Source: JACPPO01 sp965262505
GTDB taxonomy: Bacteria > Acidobacteriota > Vicinamibacteria > Vicinamibacterales > UBA2999
NCBI GenBank assembly: GCA_965262505.1
Contig: CBDHFM010000030.1
Location: 992,001-1,056,000 of the forward strand
Length of the DNA: 64,000 nucleotides
Reading direction: 5' to 3'
Shown: piece by piece, positions 33,087 to 41,757 of the stretch
Position numbering within the stretch: the stretch's first letter is position 1
Layout of the letters: every line of letters begins with the position of its first letter
The notes under the pieces: model-generated
Told to the model about the DNA's origin: nothing
What the model saw: only the letters and a program-made list of their open reading frames with translations
The model's database searches: none
Made by a program: the position numbers and the translations under genes

Positions 33087-34220
33087 ATGAGTACACGATC
33101 TCTGGCGCGAGGCGGTGCTATCACACTCGGGATGATCGGTGCCCTGGCGGGCGCGCCGGCTGACGTCGCCGGGCAGACACGAGCCGAAATCAGGGAGGCT
33201 GCGCGGGAAGCGTCGCCGCGGACGGGCGATGAGGCCATGGCGTTCTTCGAGGACGACGTGGCCAGGGTGACCGCGGAGGCAATTGCGCGCGTCTACGATC
33301 CCACCAGGTCCCCCGCCTCGCCTCCGATGCGCACGCCGTGGGGTGATCCCGACCTGAGGGGATATTGGCTGAGCCTCAGCTACACGCCCCTCGAGCGGCC
33401 CGAACAGTTCGCCAACAAGCCGTTGCTGACACCGCAGGAGGCGATCGAGTTCTTCACGGAAGCGGTTACCGCCGATTCTGCCGTGGATCCGGCCACTGTC
33501 CACTACGACTGGAAAGAGTTCGGGATGGATATGTGGCAAAGCCCGGTCAGGCCAAACCTTCGTTCCGGGCTGATCGTGGACCCGGCCAACGGGAAGCTTC
33601 CGCCGTTGTCGCCGGAAGGGCGGGAGCGCCGCGATGCGGTGGCGGCCGCGGCGGAGATCACGAACCCATCGTCGGCGGTGTCGCTCCTGAAGAATTTCTA
33701 CACGCGCTGCATCACGGGGAACCAGGGGCCGCCCAGGCTTCCGTTCAACCATGACAGCGAGTCGCAGATCATTCAAACTCCCGGATACGTGCTGATCATC
33801 ACGCAGTCGAATAGCGAAGCCCGCGTCGTGCCGATGGACGGGCGGCCGCATCTGCCGTCCCAAATTCGCACGTGGCTGGGTGACTCGCGCGGCCACTGGG
33901 AAGGCGAGACGCTCGTCGTGGAGACCACCAATTTCCACCCGGACAGGATATGGCGTCAGGGGCGCAACGCGACCCCCGACATGAGTCTCGTGGAGCGCTT
34001 CACACGCGTCGACCGCGATACGATCAGCTATGAGATCACCGTTGAGGACCCGGCGACATGGACCGAGCCCTGGACGGCCGAGATTCCCTGGCCGCGCATT
34101 GAACCGCCACTGTTCGAGTTCGCGTGTCACGAGCAGAATTACGGTGTGATCAACGTCGTGACCGGGGCGCAGATCAGGGCCACCGAGGCCCTGGCGGCCG
34201 GTCGCCGTGGCGGCAATTGA
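33087..34220 (+). CDS. Secreted protein of the expanded unknown family, long type (L6)
   Basis: The 377-residue product has a signal peptide ending DVAGQT, helical REAAREASPRTGDEAMAFFE, then TPWGDPDLRGYWLSLSYTPL, VHYDWKEFGMDMWQSPVRPN, YTRCITGNQGPPRL, GYVLIITQSNSEARVVPMDG, RGHWEGETLVVETTNFHPD and FACHEQNYGVINVVTGAQIR. The N-terminus AAREASPRTGDEAM is shared with L2. AGGGAG nine bases before ATG 33087 favours this start. It follows S5 by 16 bases. Confidence 0.82.
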   Translation: MSTRSLARGGAITLGMIGALAGAPADVAGQTRAEIREAAREASPRTGDEAMAFFEDDVARVTAEAIARVYDPTRSPASPPMRTPWGDPDLRGYWLSLSYTPLERPEQFANKPLLTPQEAIEFFTEAVTADSAVDPATVHYDWKEFGMDMWQSPVRPNLRSGLIVDPANGKLPPLSPEGRERRDAVAAAAEITNPSSAVSLLKNFYTRCITGNQGPPRLPFNHDSESQIIQTPGYVLIITQSNSEARVVPMDGRPHLPSQIRTWLGDSRGHWEGETLVVETTNFHPDRIWRQGRNATPDMSLVERFTRVDRDTISYEITVEDPATWTEPWTAEIPWPRIEPPLFEFACHEQNYGVINVVTGAQIRATEALAAGRRGGN

Positions 34221-34260
34221 CAATCCGATCTATAATCTGGCGATAATTGACGATTCGATC
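34215..34260. repeat. Imperfect direct repeat at the end of L6, possible promoter or operator
   Basis: AATTGACAATCCGATC (34215-34230) recurs as AATTGACGATTCGATC (34245-34260), 30 bases later and 14 of 16 identical. TTGACA at 34217 with GATAAT at 34242 gives a wide 19-base sigma70 spacing. It lies about 75-120 bases before DUF6152 copy 3. The region is unusually A/T-rich for this window. Confidence 0.35.
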
Positions 34261-34332
34261 AGTAATGAGAAGAGTCGGGTAGCGGTTCACCCAAGGGATG
34301 TGAGCCTCGAACACAAAGGAGAGGATGCTCAG

Positions 34333-34761
34333 ATGAAGAAGGCGATAACCTTCGTCGGGATGGTAGTTGCGGCCGGTCTACTGGCCGCGATGCCGGCAAA
34401 AGCGCACCACTCATTTGCCGCCGCGTTTGACGAGACCAAGCCCGTCAACCTCCAGGGCACGGTGACGAAAGTGGAACTGATCAACCCCCACTCGTGGATC
34501 TGGATGGACGTGCTGCAGGAGGATGGCTCGGTCGCCGAGTGGGGCCTGGAGGGCGGGCCGCCGGTGAATCTCTTCAGGAACGGCGTCACGAAGGCGACGC
34601 TTCCGGTCGGGTCCGAAATCAAGATCTTCGGCTATCAGGCCAAGAGCGGCGAGAACAAGGCCGTCGCCGTCTTCTTCGAGTATCCGGACGGGCGGAAGAT
34701 CTTCATGGGCGGCTCCGCTCCTGGCGCCGACGGACAAGGCGCGGCGGGCGGGGCTCAGTAA
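34333..34761 (+). CDS. Secreted DUF6152-family protein (copy 3)
   Basis: The 142-residue product has a signal peptide ending MPAKAHHSF, then AAAFDETKPVNLQGTVTKVE, LINPHSWIWMDV, WGLEGGPPVNLFRNGV and IFGYQAKSGENKAVAVFF, ending in a Gly/Ala-rich tail. AAAGGAGAGG upstream fixes ATG 34333; the ORF extends back to 34207 into L6 without support. It is the third gene of S5-L6-DUF6152, the plus-strand counterpart of S4-L4-DUF6152 copy 2. Function unknown. Confidence 0.85.
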   Translation: MKKAITFVGMVVAAGLLAAMPAKAHHSFAAAFDETKPVNLQGTVTKVELINPHSWIWMDVLQEDGSVAEWGLEGGPPVNLFRNGVTKATLPVGSEIKIFGYQAKSGENKAVAVFFEYPDGRKIFMGGSAPGADGQGAAGGAQ

Positions 34762-34782
34762 GAGCTGCCCCCTGCGACTCGA

Positions 34783-34866
34783 CGGCGCGCGAATCGTCGC
34801 GCGCCGCGGCCACATCCCTGAATTCCTCGGTTGAACGCGGCGCGCAAGCGCCGCGTTCAACCGAGG
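34783..34866. terminator. Two tandem GC-rich hairpins, possible terminator or attenuator
   Basis: Hairpin 1 pairs 34783-34792 with 34797-34806 (CGGCGCGCGA, loop ATCG). Hairpin 2 pairs 34825-34842 with 34849-34866 (CCTCGGTTGAACGCGGCG, loop CGCAAG). Both are perfect. Neither is followed by T-residues, so they may reduce rather than stop transcription into the next genes. Confidence 0.55.
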
Positions 34867-35013
34867 GGTTCGACTGTCCCCCAGCCTTGCCTGCGTGCCG
34901 GACGTTCGGCCATCCAGTAATTTTCCCGGTTGAACACCATCCGTACGAGGCACTACCATCTCAGCGACGCTTGAGCTGTCAATCCGGCGACCGGACCTTC
35001 CGGAAGGACGATT

Positions 35014-35676
35014 ATGAAACTGTGCGCACCACTGATGCCTGCGTTGTTCATTGGTTTGGGTTCGGCGCTGGTCTTCGCGCAGGCCCCGGCGGCTCCCGCT
35101 CCCGTCGATGTGGAGGCCGCCATCGAGGCGGCGAAGGCCCAGGCGCCGCCCGCCCCGTACGCGCTGAGGGGCCCGTCGAAGCCGGTGACCCGCGGCCGGC
35201 CCCTCGATCCCGAAGTCGCCAAGACGCTCGACCCTAACAATATCCTGACGTTCGGCGCGGTCTACACGCCATTCATCCGCGCTGCGCTCCTGGCTCGCAC
35301 GGCGGCCGATGCCGGCAGATCCTTCGGCCCCGCGGACATCCCAGCCGAGATTCAGGGCTCGCTCACGTACGTGGCGGCGCTGCCCTGGGAGCGGACTGAC
35401 GTCACTGGTCCTGATCGGCTCGTCGATACGGTGTACGTGATCATCACACCGCGCGGTTCCACGGACCGGGCGGAGATCATTGAGCCCGTCTGGGTGAAGG
35501 CCGACTCCAGCGAGTTGCGGAACATCCTGGGGCCCAGCGTGCCGGAGCGCGCCATGCTGGCGGCGTTCTCTCCAGACGCGATTCAAGCGGGCACGGATAT
35601 CCTGTTCGTGTACTCGGGGGCGGTCTACGCGCAGCGGGTAGAAATCAGCCCTGAGGACGTTGCGGCGTGGCGATAG
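35014..35676 (+). CDS. Secreted protein of unknown function
   Basis: The 220-residue product has a signal peptide ending ALVFAQA, a Pro/Ala-rich linker (PAAPAPVDVEAA), then a compact domain with LDPNNILTFGAVYTPFIRAA, DTVYVIITPRGSTDRAEIIE and ILFVYSGAVYAQRVEISPED. No family is recognised. GGAAGG precedes ATG 35014. It lies 20 bases upstream of the DUF6644-like membrane protein and is probably co-transcribed with it and the dihaem cytochrome. Confidence 0.65.
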   Translation: MKLCAPLMPALFIGLGSALVFAQAPAAPAPVDVEAAIEAAKAQAPPAPYALRGPSKPVTRGRPLDPEVAKTLDPNNILTFGAVYTPFIRAALLARTAADAGRSFGPADIPAEIQGSLTYVAALPWERTDVTGPDRLVDTVYVIITPRGSTDRAEIIEPVWVKADSSELRNILGPSVPERAMLAAFSPDAIQAGTDILFVYSGAVYAQRVEISPEDVAAWR

Positions 35677-35696
35677 CTCGTAGCAGGACGTCCTAA

Positions 35697-36173
35697 ATGT
35701 CGGTGTTGGAGTTCTGTCAGTGGGTCCAGTTTTCTGAGCCCCTCGTCGCGATGCGGAGCTCGCCGTGGCTCTTTCCTGTCATCGCGACAATCCATCTGAT
35801 GGGCCTGTCGGTGATTGGCGGCGCCGTGCTGCTGGTCGACCTGCGGCTCCTGGGTTTGGGACTACGGCGCCAGCCGGTGGCGCGACTCGCGCGAGACGCG
35901 GAGCGCTGGCTCTTCGGCGGTCTCGCGGTGATGGTGAGCACGGGGATCCTGCTCTTCATGTGCTTCGCCACGAAGTATTACTATCTAACGTTCTTCTGGG
36001 TGAAAATGGCGGCACTGTGCCTCGTGATCATCTTTACCCTGTCGATCCGTCGCAGAGTGACCCTCGCCGATGAGACGGATGTGGATTCCGCCAGGCGAAG
36101 GGCCGTCGCGCTCGTGTCACTCTCGCTGTGGACCACGATAGCTCTCGGCGGACGCTATGTCGGATTTCCGTAA
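35697..36173 (+). CDS. DUF6644-like four-helix membrane protein
   Basis: The 158-residue product starts MSVLEFCQWVQFSEP and has four predicted membrane segments: LFPVIATIHLMGLSVIGGAV, LFGGLAVMVSTGILLFMCFA, FFWVKMAALCLVIIFTLSI and VALVSLSLWTTIALGGRY. The opening FCQW, the conserved H in IHLMGL and R in GGRY match the protein at 39241-39741. Such proteins resemble cytochrome b-type or DUF2214 membrane proteins and may carry electrons, as each copy is followed by a haem-c protein. Function unproven. Confidence 0.75.
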   Translation: MSVLEFCQWVQFSEPLVAMRSSPWLFPVIATIHLMGLSVIGGAVLLVDLRLLGLGLRRQPVARLARDAERWLFGGLAVMVSTGILLFMCFATKYYYLTFFWVKMAALCLVIIFTLSIRRRVTLADETDVDSARRRAVALVSLSLWTTIALGGRYVGFP

Positions 36174-36193
36174 CGTTACACGAGGAGACGATC

Positions 36194-37327
36194 ATGACGC
36201 TCGAATCAAGGGGAACGTTCTTGGGTTGCACGGTAATCGCCGTTGCGTGTCTGGTCGGTGCTGCATCGGCAGCGCAGAACGCCCAGGGAGATCCGCCGAT
36301 GGCGGGAGATGTCTTCGAGAACGTCGTGCTGCTTCGGGACATCCCGGTCGACACGTTCTTCGAGACGATGGGCATGTTTGCCAATTCGATGGGCAACGAC
36401 TGCACGTTCTGCCATTCCTCGGAGGCGGTCTTCGACAAGGCGAAGTTCGCGGAGTCGACGCCGAGAATCATGAAGGCGCGGCAGATGATGGTAATGATGA
36501 ACGCAATGAACAAACAGTACTTCGGTGGCGAGAAGCGCCTGACCTGCTTCACCTGCCACGGTGGCAGCGACCGGCCCCCAAGCGAACCGGATCTCGCGCT
36601 CCAGTACGCGGAACCCGTGTTCGATCCGAACGCGCGCGAGATGCCGCCGAACCCGCTGGTGTCCGCGGACCAGCTGTTCGACAGGTACATCCAGGCGCTG
36701 GGCGGCGCCGATCGTCTCGCGAACCTGACGAGCTATGTAGCCAAGGGCACCTACTCGGGATTCGATACCGGCTTCGATAGGATCGCCGTGGAGGTCTACG
36801 CTGCGGCGCCGAACCAGATGACGATGGTCACGCATCTCACGACCGGTGACAACACCAAGGCGTACAACGGCCGCAACGGGTGGATGGCCGGCCCCGACAC
36901 GCAGCTACCGCTGGTGACGCTGACGGCCGGCAATCTGGACCGCGCCCGGCTCGAGGCCCTCCTGGCGTTTCCAGCAGCCATTCGGCAGGCATACAGCGAA
37001 TGGCGGACTGGCATCGCGCTGATCGGTGACCAGGGGGTCCAGGTCGTCCAAGGCCTCCGGGACGGCCAACCGGCTGCGAACCTCTACTTTGACGATTCGG
37101 GCCTGCTGGTGCGCCTGGTCACCTGGACCGAGACGCCTGTCGCCTTCGTGCCGACGCAGATTGATTACGCGGATTACCGCGACGTTGCCGGCGTCAAGGT
37201 CCCGTTTCAGAAGACCGTGAGCCAGACGTACATGCGGATGACGATTCAGCTGAGCGAGGTGGAGCCGAACGTCGCGATTGACCGGTCGATATTCGAGCAG
37301 CCCGACCCCGTGCCTCCCGCGGCGTAA
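36194..37327 (+). CDS. Dihaem c-type cytochrome, reaction-centre cytochrome subunit-like
   Basis: The 377-residue product has a signal peptide ending ASAAQ and two haem motifs in the first third: C70-TFC-H and C118-FTC-H, with VFENVVLLRDIPVDTFFETM and MFANSMGNDCTFC typical of the photosynthetic reaction centre cytochrome C subunit family found widely in non-phototrophic Acidobacteria. Met residues in MMVMMNAM may be axial ligands. The C-terminal 200 residues (QLFDRYIQALGGADRLANLT, YNGRNGWMAGP, PVAFVPTQIDYADYRDVAGV) are an outer-membrane lipoprotein-sorting-like beta domain. AGGAG precedes ATG 36194. It ends the S5 operon. Confidence 0.85.
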   Translation: MTLESRGTFLGCTVIAVACLVGAASAAQNAQGDPPMAGDVFENVVLLRDIPVDTFFETMGMFANSMGNDCTFCHSSEAVFDKAKFAESTPRIMKARQMMVMMNAMNKQYFGGEKRLTCFTCHGGSDRPPSEPDLALQYAEPVFDPNAREMPPNPLVSADQLFDRYIQALGGADRLANLTSYVAKGTYSGFDTGFDRIAVEVYAAAPNQMTMVTHLTTGDNTKAYNGRNGWMAGPDTQLPLVTLTAGNLDRARLEALLAFPAAIRQAYSEWRTGIALIGDQGVQVVQGLRDGQPAANLYFDDSGLLVRLVTWTETPVAFVPTQIDYADYRDVAGVKVPFQKTVSQTYMRMTIQLSEVEPNVAIDRSIFEQPDPVPPAA

Positions 37328-37344
37328 CGAAACAGATTGAAGGG

Positions 37345-37384
37345 CAAGACGGAGGGCCGACCGGCCGGTCGGCCCTCCGTCTTG
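37345..37384. terminator. Strong bidirectional terminator hairpin
   Basis: A perfect 18-bp stem (37345-37362 and 37367-37384, CAAGACGGAGGGCCGACC) with loop GGCC, between the convergent cytochrome and NHL genes; TCTGG follows on the plus strand. Confidence 0.8.
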
Positions 37385-37413
37385 TCTGGTCCAGTTGTGA
37401 TCGACCGGACGGA

Positions 37414-39102
37414 CTACTTGGTGTAAATCAGGTCGCGCGTCGACGAGCCGGCGCCGCCTGGCGTCTGCGCCGAGCGCTGCATGTTCAGCGTATCCCCATC
37501 GAGCACCCAGACCTCTCGCAGGTTGGTCAGGCCGTGAATCGTTCGCAGCACCAGCCTCGCGCCGTCCCACGCCGCAATGCGCTTGTAATTGTACTGAGGC
37601 CTGGGATCTTCTGGATCGGGCGTCTGGCTCATCGTTCCATCCAGCGCGAATAGGGCGTTGCGTGCGCGCCCGTCGGGGCCGTAATCACCGGTGGCATTCG
37701 CGCCCCCCGCGCCCTGCGCGTCGGACTCGTATTGCATGGCGACTGCGATCTCGGTCCCGCTTTGCGTCACCGTCATGGCGATAGGCGGTTCTCCGACCCC
37801 TGAGCCCATTCCGCCGCCCCCGGCCATCTGGCTGCGCCCTGTATCGAAATTCCAGGTTCCGGCGAAGTTCGCGATCGGCGCGTTCGGATCCACCTCCACT
37901 CCTGCGGTCGTCCTCGGCTCTGCCAGCCGCACCGTCGACACCCGAGTAACGGGGGTTCTCGGCGCGAGTTCCCGGCCCCAGAACAGGTCGTTAGGATTGG
38001 CATCCGGTTTCGGCACGAACTTCTGCGTGCGTCCGCCAAAGACCTCGGCCCCGTAGAGATTGCCTTCGGGGTCGGCGGCGATCTGGTGAACACCCCAGGT
38101 GGCGCCGGGATAGGTGCCGTCACGGCCAAAGAACGTCTCGATGTGTCCGCGCAGGTCGTACTTGATGAATTGCTCGTGGCGGCCGTCGTAGCACCAGAGG
38201 TGCTGATCCCGGCTCATCGACAGCGAATGGCAGTAGCCGCTGGGCCACTTGTCCAGGAAGACGCCGTCCTCGGTAAAGACCTGAATCTGCCGGTTGAACC
38301 GGTCGGAGACGTACACGCGGCGGTCTTCGCCCACGGCGATCCCGTGCGGTACGGTGAACTCGCCGTCGCCCGTCCCTGGCTGCATGGAACCCCACCACAT
38401 CAGCGGCTCGCCGTCCGGGTTGAACTTGACCACGCGGCTGTTCGCGTAGCCGTCGCTCACGAAGAAGGTGCCGTCCGGCAGCCAGTCCATCATGGTCGGC
38501 CGGTTGAAATGATAGACGTCGTCGTTGGGACCGAAGACACCGATTTCCCCAATCGTCATGACCTTCGTCTTGCCGTCATTGGTGAACTTGTGGATGACAT
38601 GGTTCATGTCATCGATGACCCACACATGCCGCTCTGGATCGTACGGCTGAACGTAGATCTGATGCGGGCCGCGGCCACCCTCGAACAGGTAATCCCACTG
38701 GTTCCACGATTCGACCAGGTCTCCCTGTCGATCGACGATGAGAATGGTGTTGCGGAAGACGGGCACCTGGCCGGTGGCGCCGCCACGGTTCAGCGCGCCC
38801 CAGTTGCCGGGGAAATCCGGTCCGATCCTGGCGTCTTCGGGCAGCTCGATTTCGCCGCGGCTGGCGAGAAACACGCGGTCGGCGGATTCCGGGTACACGC
38901 CGGACTGCGAGCCCCAGATGTATCCCTCCGCCGGCCAGGTCTTGTTCGGCCAGTTGGGATCGACCTCGTATGGGCCGCTGATATCGAAGCCTCCCCGTTG
39001 CTCGACGTACGGGGGCGCCTGCGCCTGCTGGACCAACGCATTCGACGGGAACATGGACACGATCCCGAGTAGAGCGGCGAGGGACACGATCAACCTACGC
39101 AT
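37414..39102 (-). CDS. Secreted NHL propeller with extra C-terminal beta domain
   Basis: The 562-residue product has a signal peptide, then the NHL propeller: GRGPHQIYVQPYDPERHVWV, IDDMNHVIHKFTNDGKTKVM, FNRPTMMDWLPDGTFFVSDG, VVKFNPDGEPLMWWGS, YVSDRFNRQIQVFTEDGVFL and GVHQIAADPEGNLYGAEVFG. A second domain follows from about residue 410: ANFAGTWNFDTGRSQMAGGG, PPIAMTVTQSGTEIAV and NYKRIAAWDGARLVLRTIHG, a lipocalin-like barrel pattern. The fusion is not present in the other two NHL proteins here. GGGAGG before ATG 39102 sets the start; the ORF reaching 39591 overlaps the opposite gene. Confidence 0.8.
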   Translation of the reverse strand: MRRLIVSLAALLGIVSMFPSNALVQQAQAPPYVEQRGGFDISGPYEVDPNWPNKTWPAEGYIWGSQSGVYPESADRVFLASRGEIELPEDARIGPDFPGNWGALNRGGATGQVPVFRNTILIVDRQGDLVESWNQWDYLFEGGRGPHQIYVQPYDPERHVWVIDDMNHVIHKFTNDGKTKVMTIGEIGVFGPNDDVYHFNRPTMMDWLPDGTFFVSDGYANSRVVKFNPDGEPLMWWGSMQPGTGDGEFTVPHGIAVGEDRRVYVSDRFNRQIQVFTEDGVFLDKWPSGYCHSLSMSRDQHLWCYDGRHEQFIKYDLRGHIETFFGRDGTYPGATWGVHQIAADPEGNLYGAEVFGGRTQKFVPKPDANPNDLFWGRELAPRTPVTRVSTVRLAEPRTTAGVEVDPNAPIANFAGTWNFDTGRSQMAGGGGMGSGVGEPPIAMTVTQSGTEIAVAMQYESDAQGAGGANATGDYGPDGRARNALFALDGTMSQTPDPEDPRPQYNYKRIAAWDGARLVLRTIHGLTNLREVWVLDGDTLNMQRSAQTPGGAGSSTRDLIYTK

Positions 39103-39240
39103 TCGAACCTCCCTTGAAGAGAGCGAGCCGGCGGGTAGAATATCCCGCGTATATTGGCCCAGGAACTGGAAGGGAGTCAATGTGACCCGCCACGCGATGC
39201 GTCGACGGCAGCATCGTATGGCTTTGCACCGGAGTCGGAT

Positions 39241-39741
39241 GTGCTTTTTCGTTTTTGCGAATGGCTGGCGAGCACCCCCGGGAGCATTGCGCTCCACGAG
39301 TCTCGCTACATGTTTCTCATCGTCCTGACCGTCCATGTCCTGACCCTGACGGTGTTCGTCGGAACGGCCCTGATGATCGATCTGCGTTTGCTTGGCGTGA
39401 CGATGAAGCGCGTGCCGGCGTCGGAAGTGGTAGGGCGGCTCCTGCCGTGGTCCGCGGCCGGCCTGCTGGTGATGGTCGCCTCGGGCGCGCTTCTGTTCTA
39501 TTCGGCTCCGCTTGTCAGGTACGACAATCTGTTCTTTCGATTCAAGATGGCGATGCTCGTGCTTGCCGCCCTGAACGCCTGGATCTTTCATGTCACCGTG
39601 TTTCGCCGCGTGGCTGAGTGGGATCTGGATGCTGTCCCTCCGCGAGCTGCGAGGCTGGTGGGCGGCCTGTCGCTGGTCTTATGGGCGGTCATCATCACGG
39701 CGGGACGCATGATGGCGTACCAGGACTACTGGTTCGGTTGA
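39241..39741 (+). CDS. DUF6644-like four-helix membrane protein (second copy)
   Basis: The 166-residue product aligns end to end with the protein at 35697: LFRFCEWLASTPGSIALHES, FLIVLTVHVLTLTVFVGTAL, LPWSAAGLLVMVASGALLFY, RFKMAMLVLAALNAWIFHV and LSLVLWAVIITAGRMMAY. The FC-W start, H in TVHVL and R in AGR are shared. The likely start is GTG 39241 after CCGGAG, because this reproduces the N-terminus of the paralogue; the ORF start at 39154 has no support. It is followed by a propeller-cytochrome c gene. Confidence 0.75.
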   Translation: MLFRFCEWLASTPGSIALHESRYMFLIVLTVHVLTLTVFVGTALMIDLRLLGVTMKRVPASEVVGRLLPWSAAGLLVMVASGALLFYSAPLVRYDNLFFRFKMAMLVLAALNAWIFHVTVFRRVAEWDLDAVPPRAARLVGGLSLVLWAVIITAGRMMAYQDYWFG

Positions 39742-39909
39742 CACCGCCCGCCACGGGGTCTAGCGGCGCGCTTCCGACTACGCAGCGGGCGGTCAGGGCA
39801 CTCCTTCGTTGTCGGCGGAGCGGGACGGGGCTAGAATGCCAGCATCTCCAGTTCCCGCGAGATCAGAGTCCAGTTGCGCGGTGGCGACACCCACAGGGAG
39901 AACGGTCAC

Positions 39910-41724
39910 ATGAAACAGTCTGCAAGAAAGCTATGGATGGGAAGTGCGCTCGTCGCGCTGATGGCCCTGGCGGCATCCGTCTTTGCGGTGCAGGGGGTCT
40001 CCCAATCGGACGTTGACGTTCTTCAAGCGGACAATGCGGCCCTGCAGCAGCAGGTCGCCGCCGCGGCTCCCGTGCAGGTGGTCCAAGCTGGCCAGCTTGC
40101 GCCTCCGCCCGTCAACGCCCAGCCCACGGGCTGGGACACGGCGGAGTCGGTGCGCAGTGGGTTGAGGCTGCTTGCCACGTACGACTCCAGCGGCCCGGAT
40201 GCCTGGGACGTGGCGGCCCACCCGCTCGTCTATTTCACGAGCGAGGGTGTTGGCTCGAACCCGAAGGGCGGCACGCCTATGTCGGGCGTCCAGATCATAG
40301 ACGCCTACAGCAAGGAGGTCATCGCGTCGGCGCTGTTCGATCTCGGCGAGGAGGTCACGCAGAACCCCCACAGCGCGGGCATGTCGCCTGACGGGCAGTG
40401 GCTCTACATCGGGCAGATACACCGTGTCGCGGCCACCGACACCCCTGGCGTGACATTCAATGTCGACCCGCGTGACAGATCCGTCCTGCTCATCATCAAC
40501 GCCAGAACCCTGAAGCTGGAGATGACGCTGGAAGGTCCCCGCGTCGACTGGTTTCACCACATCACCGGGTTCACCGATTGGCAGGGGCGCGACCGCGTGA
40601 TCGTGGCCTTCGGCCGCACCGCCGGCGGCGGCCCGACCTGGCTCCTCGATCCCAAGGACAAGAACCGGGTCGTGAAGGCCATCACGATTCAAGACATCGG
40701 CGACTACATGGGCCATCCGTATCCGACGGTCGACCCGACAGGCCGCTTCCTGTACAACGCCGTCATCGCGCCGTCATGGCGCTCGCAGCTTCACAACACC
40801 GCGGGGATTGCGAAGATCAACCTCGAGACCGGCGGGGTGGCCATCGTGCCGTTCGTGGGGGACAACCCGATCGGCATGGCCCACACCTCCGACGGCAGGT
40901 TCACCTACGTCGCTGACTCGCACGGCAGCAATGTCTATAAGATCGACAACGAACTCAACGAAGTCGTCGACAGTATGGGGGCGGGCGTGTTGGGGCCGTA
41001 CGGTATCGCCCTGGACTGGGACGAGTCCTTCCTCTACCCGATTGGCAAGGGCGAAGGGATGCGCGGTGGTAGCTTCGGTTCGGTGGTGGGGCTCATCGGC
41101 ACGGAACCGTTCCGAGCGCCCCGCGACTTCGTCCAACCGATCTGGCTCGGGGGGTCGGCCTCGAGCGTCGATCACGCAGTCCTGCATCCGGACCCGGAGG
41201 TCAACGAGCTGTGGATCAGCAACATGAAGGGCTGGGAGACCATCGTCCTGGATCTCAACACCAACAAGACGAAGGCCTACATACCGACGCCGAACGGCGG
41301 CGACACCCATTCGGGCGGGTTCATACGGTACAACGCCGATTGGACTGGGGAGCTGTTGGCCGACATGGGTGGCCCCAAGGAAGCGGTGCGCGAGATCATG
41401 CGGCAGCGGGTTGCGGCTCGCGCCGAGGCTGCGCCGGGCGGTCGCGGTGGCCGGGGCGCTGCCGCTGCTGCGCCAGCCCTGACTCTCGAGGAGCGGGGGG
41501 CGCTCGTCTTTGAGCAGACGGCTGGCGGCGTGGGATGCGCCAGCTGTCACGGAACGAACGGTGCAGGCGACGCGAGCCTGAGTACTCCCGACATCCGAGG
41601 TGCGGACGAGGCTCGGGTCAGGTCTGCGCTCGCCGGCGTGACCACGATGAGCGGCGTCAGACTCACCGAGGCCGAACTCGAAGCGGTGCTGGTACACCTG
41701 CAGACGCTCAACGCTGTGCCGTGA
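39910..41724 (+). CDS. Secreted beta-propeller fused to a C-terminal cytochrome c domain
   Basis: The 604-residue product has a signal peptide, a short coiled-coil region (VDVLQADNAALQQQVAAA), a YVTN-type propeller (QIIDAYSKEVIASALFDLGE, PHSAGMSPDGQWLYIGQIHR, GHPYPTVDPTGRFLYNAVIA, PIGMAHTSDGRFTYVADSHG, GPYGIALDWDESFLYPIGKG), a Gly/Ala linker near residue 520, and a cytochrome c domain with C543-ASC-H. The arrangement recalls cytochrome cd1 or quinohaem dehydrogenase-like propellers, though no d1-haem or quinone site is visible. AGGGAG precedes ATG 39910. It may accept electrons from the upstream membrane protein. Confidence 0.8.
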   Translation: MKQSARKLWMGSALVALMALAASVFAVQGVSQSDVDVLQADNAALQQQVAAAAPVQVVQAGQLAPPPVNAQPTGWDTAESVRSGLRLLATYDSSGPDAWDVAAHPLVYFTSEGVGSNPKGGTPMSGVQIIDAYSKEVIASALFDLGEEVTQNPHSAGMSPDGQWLYIGQIHRVAATDTPGVTFNVDPRDRSVLLIINARTLKLEMTLEGPRVDWFHHITGFTDWQGRDRVIVAFGRTAGGGPTWLLDPKDKNRVVKAITIQDIGDYMGHPYPTVDPTGRFLYNAVIAPSWRSQLHNTAGIAKINLETGGVAIVPFVGDNPIGMAHTSDGRFTYVADSHGSNVYKIDNELNEVVDSMGAGVLGPYGIALDWDESFLYPIGKGEGMRGGSFGSVVGLIGTEPFRAPRDFVQPIWLGGSASSVDHAVLHPDPEVNELWISNMKGWETIVLDLNTNKTKAYIPTPNGGDTHSGGFIRYNADWTGELLADMGGPKEAVREIMRQRVAARAEAAPGGRGGRGAAAAAPALTLEERGALVFEQTAGGVGCASCHGTNGAGDASLSTPDIRGADEARVRSALAGVTTMSGVRLTEAELEAVLVHLQTLNAVP

Positions 41725-41757
41725 AGGGTACCGCGGGCACTGTCGGACGAAGGCGGC

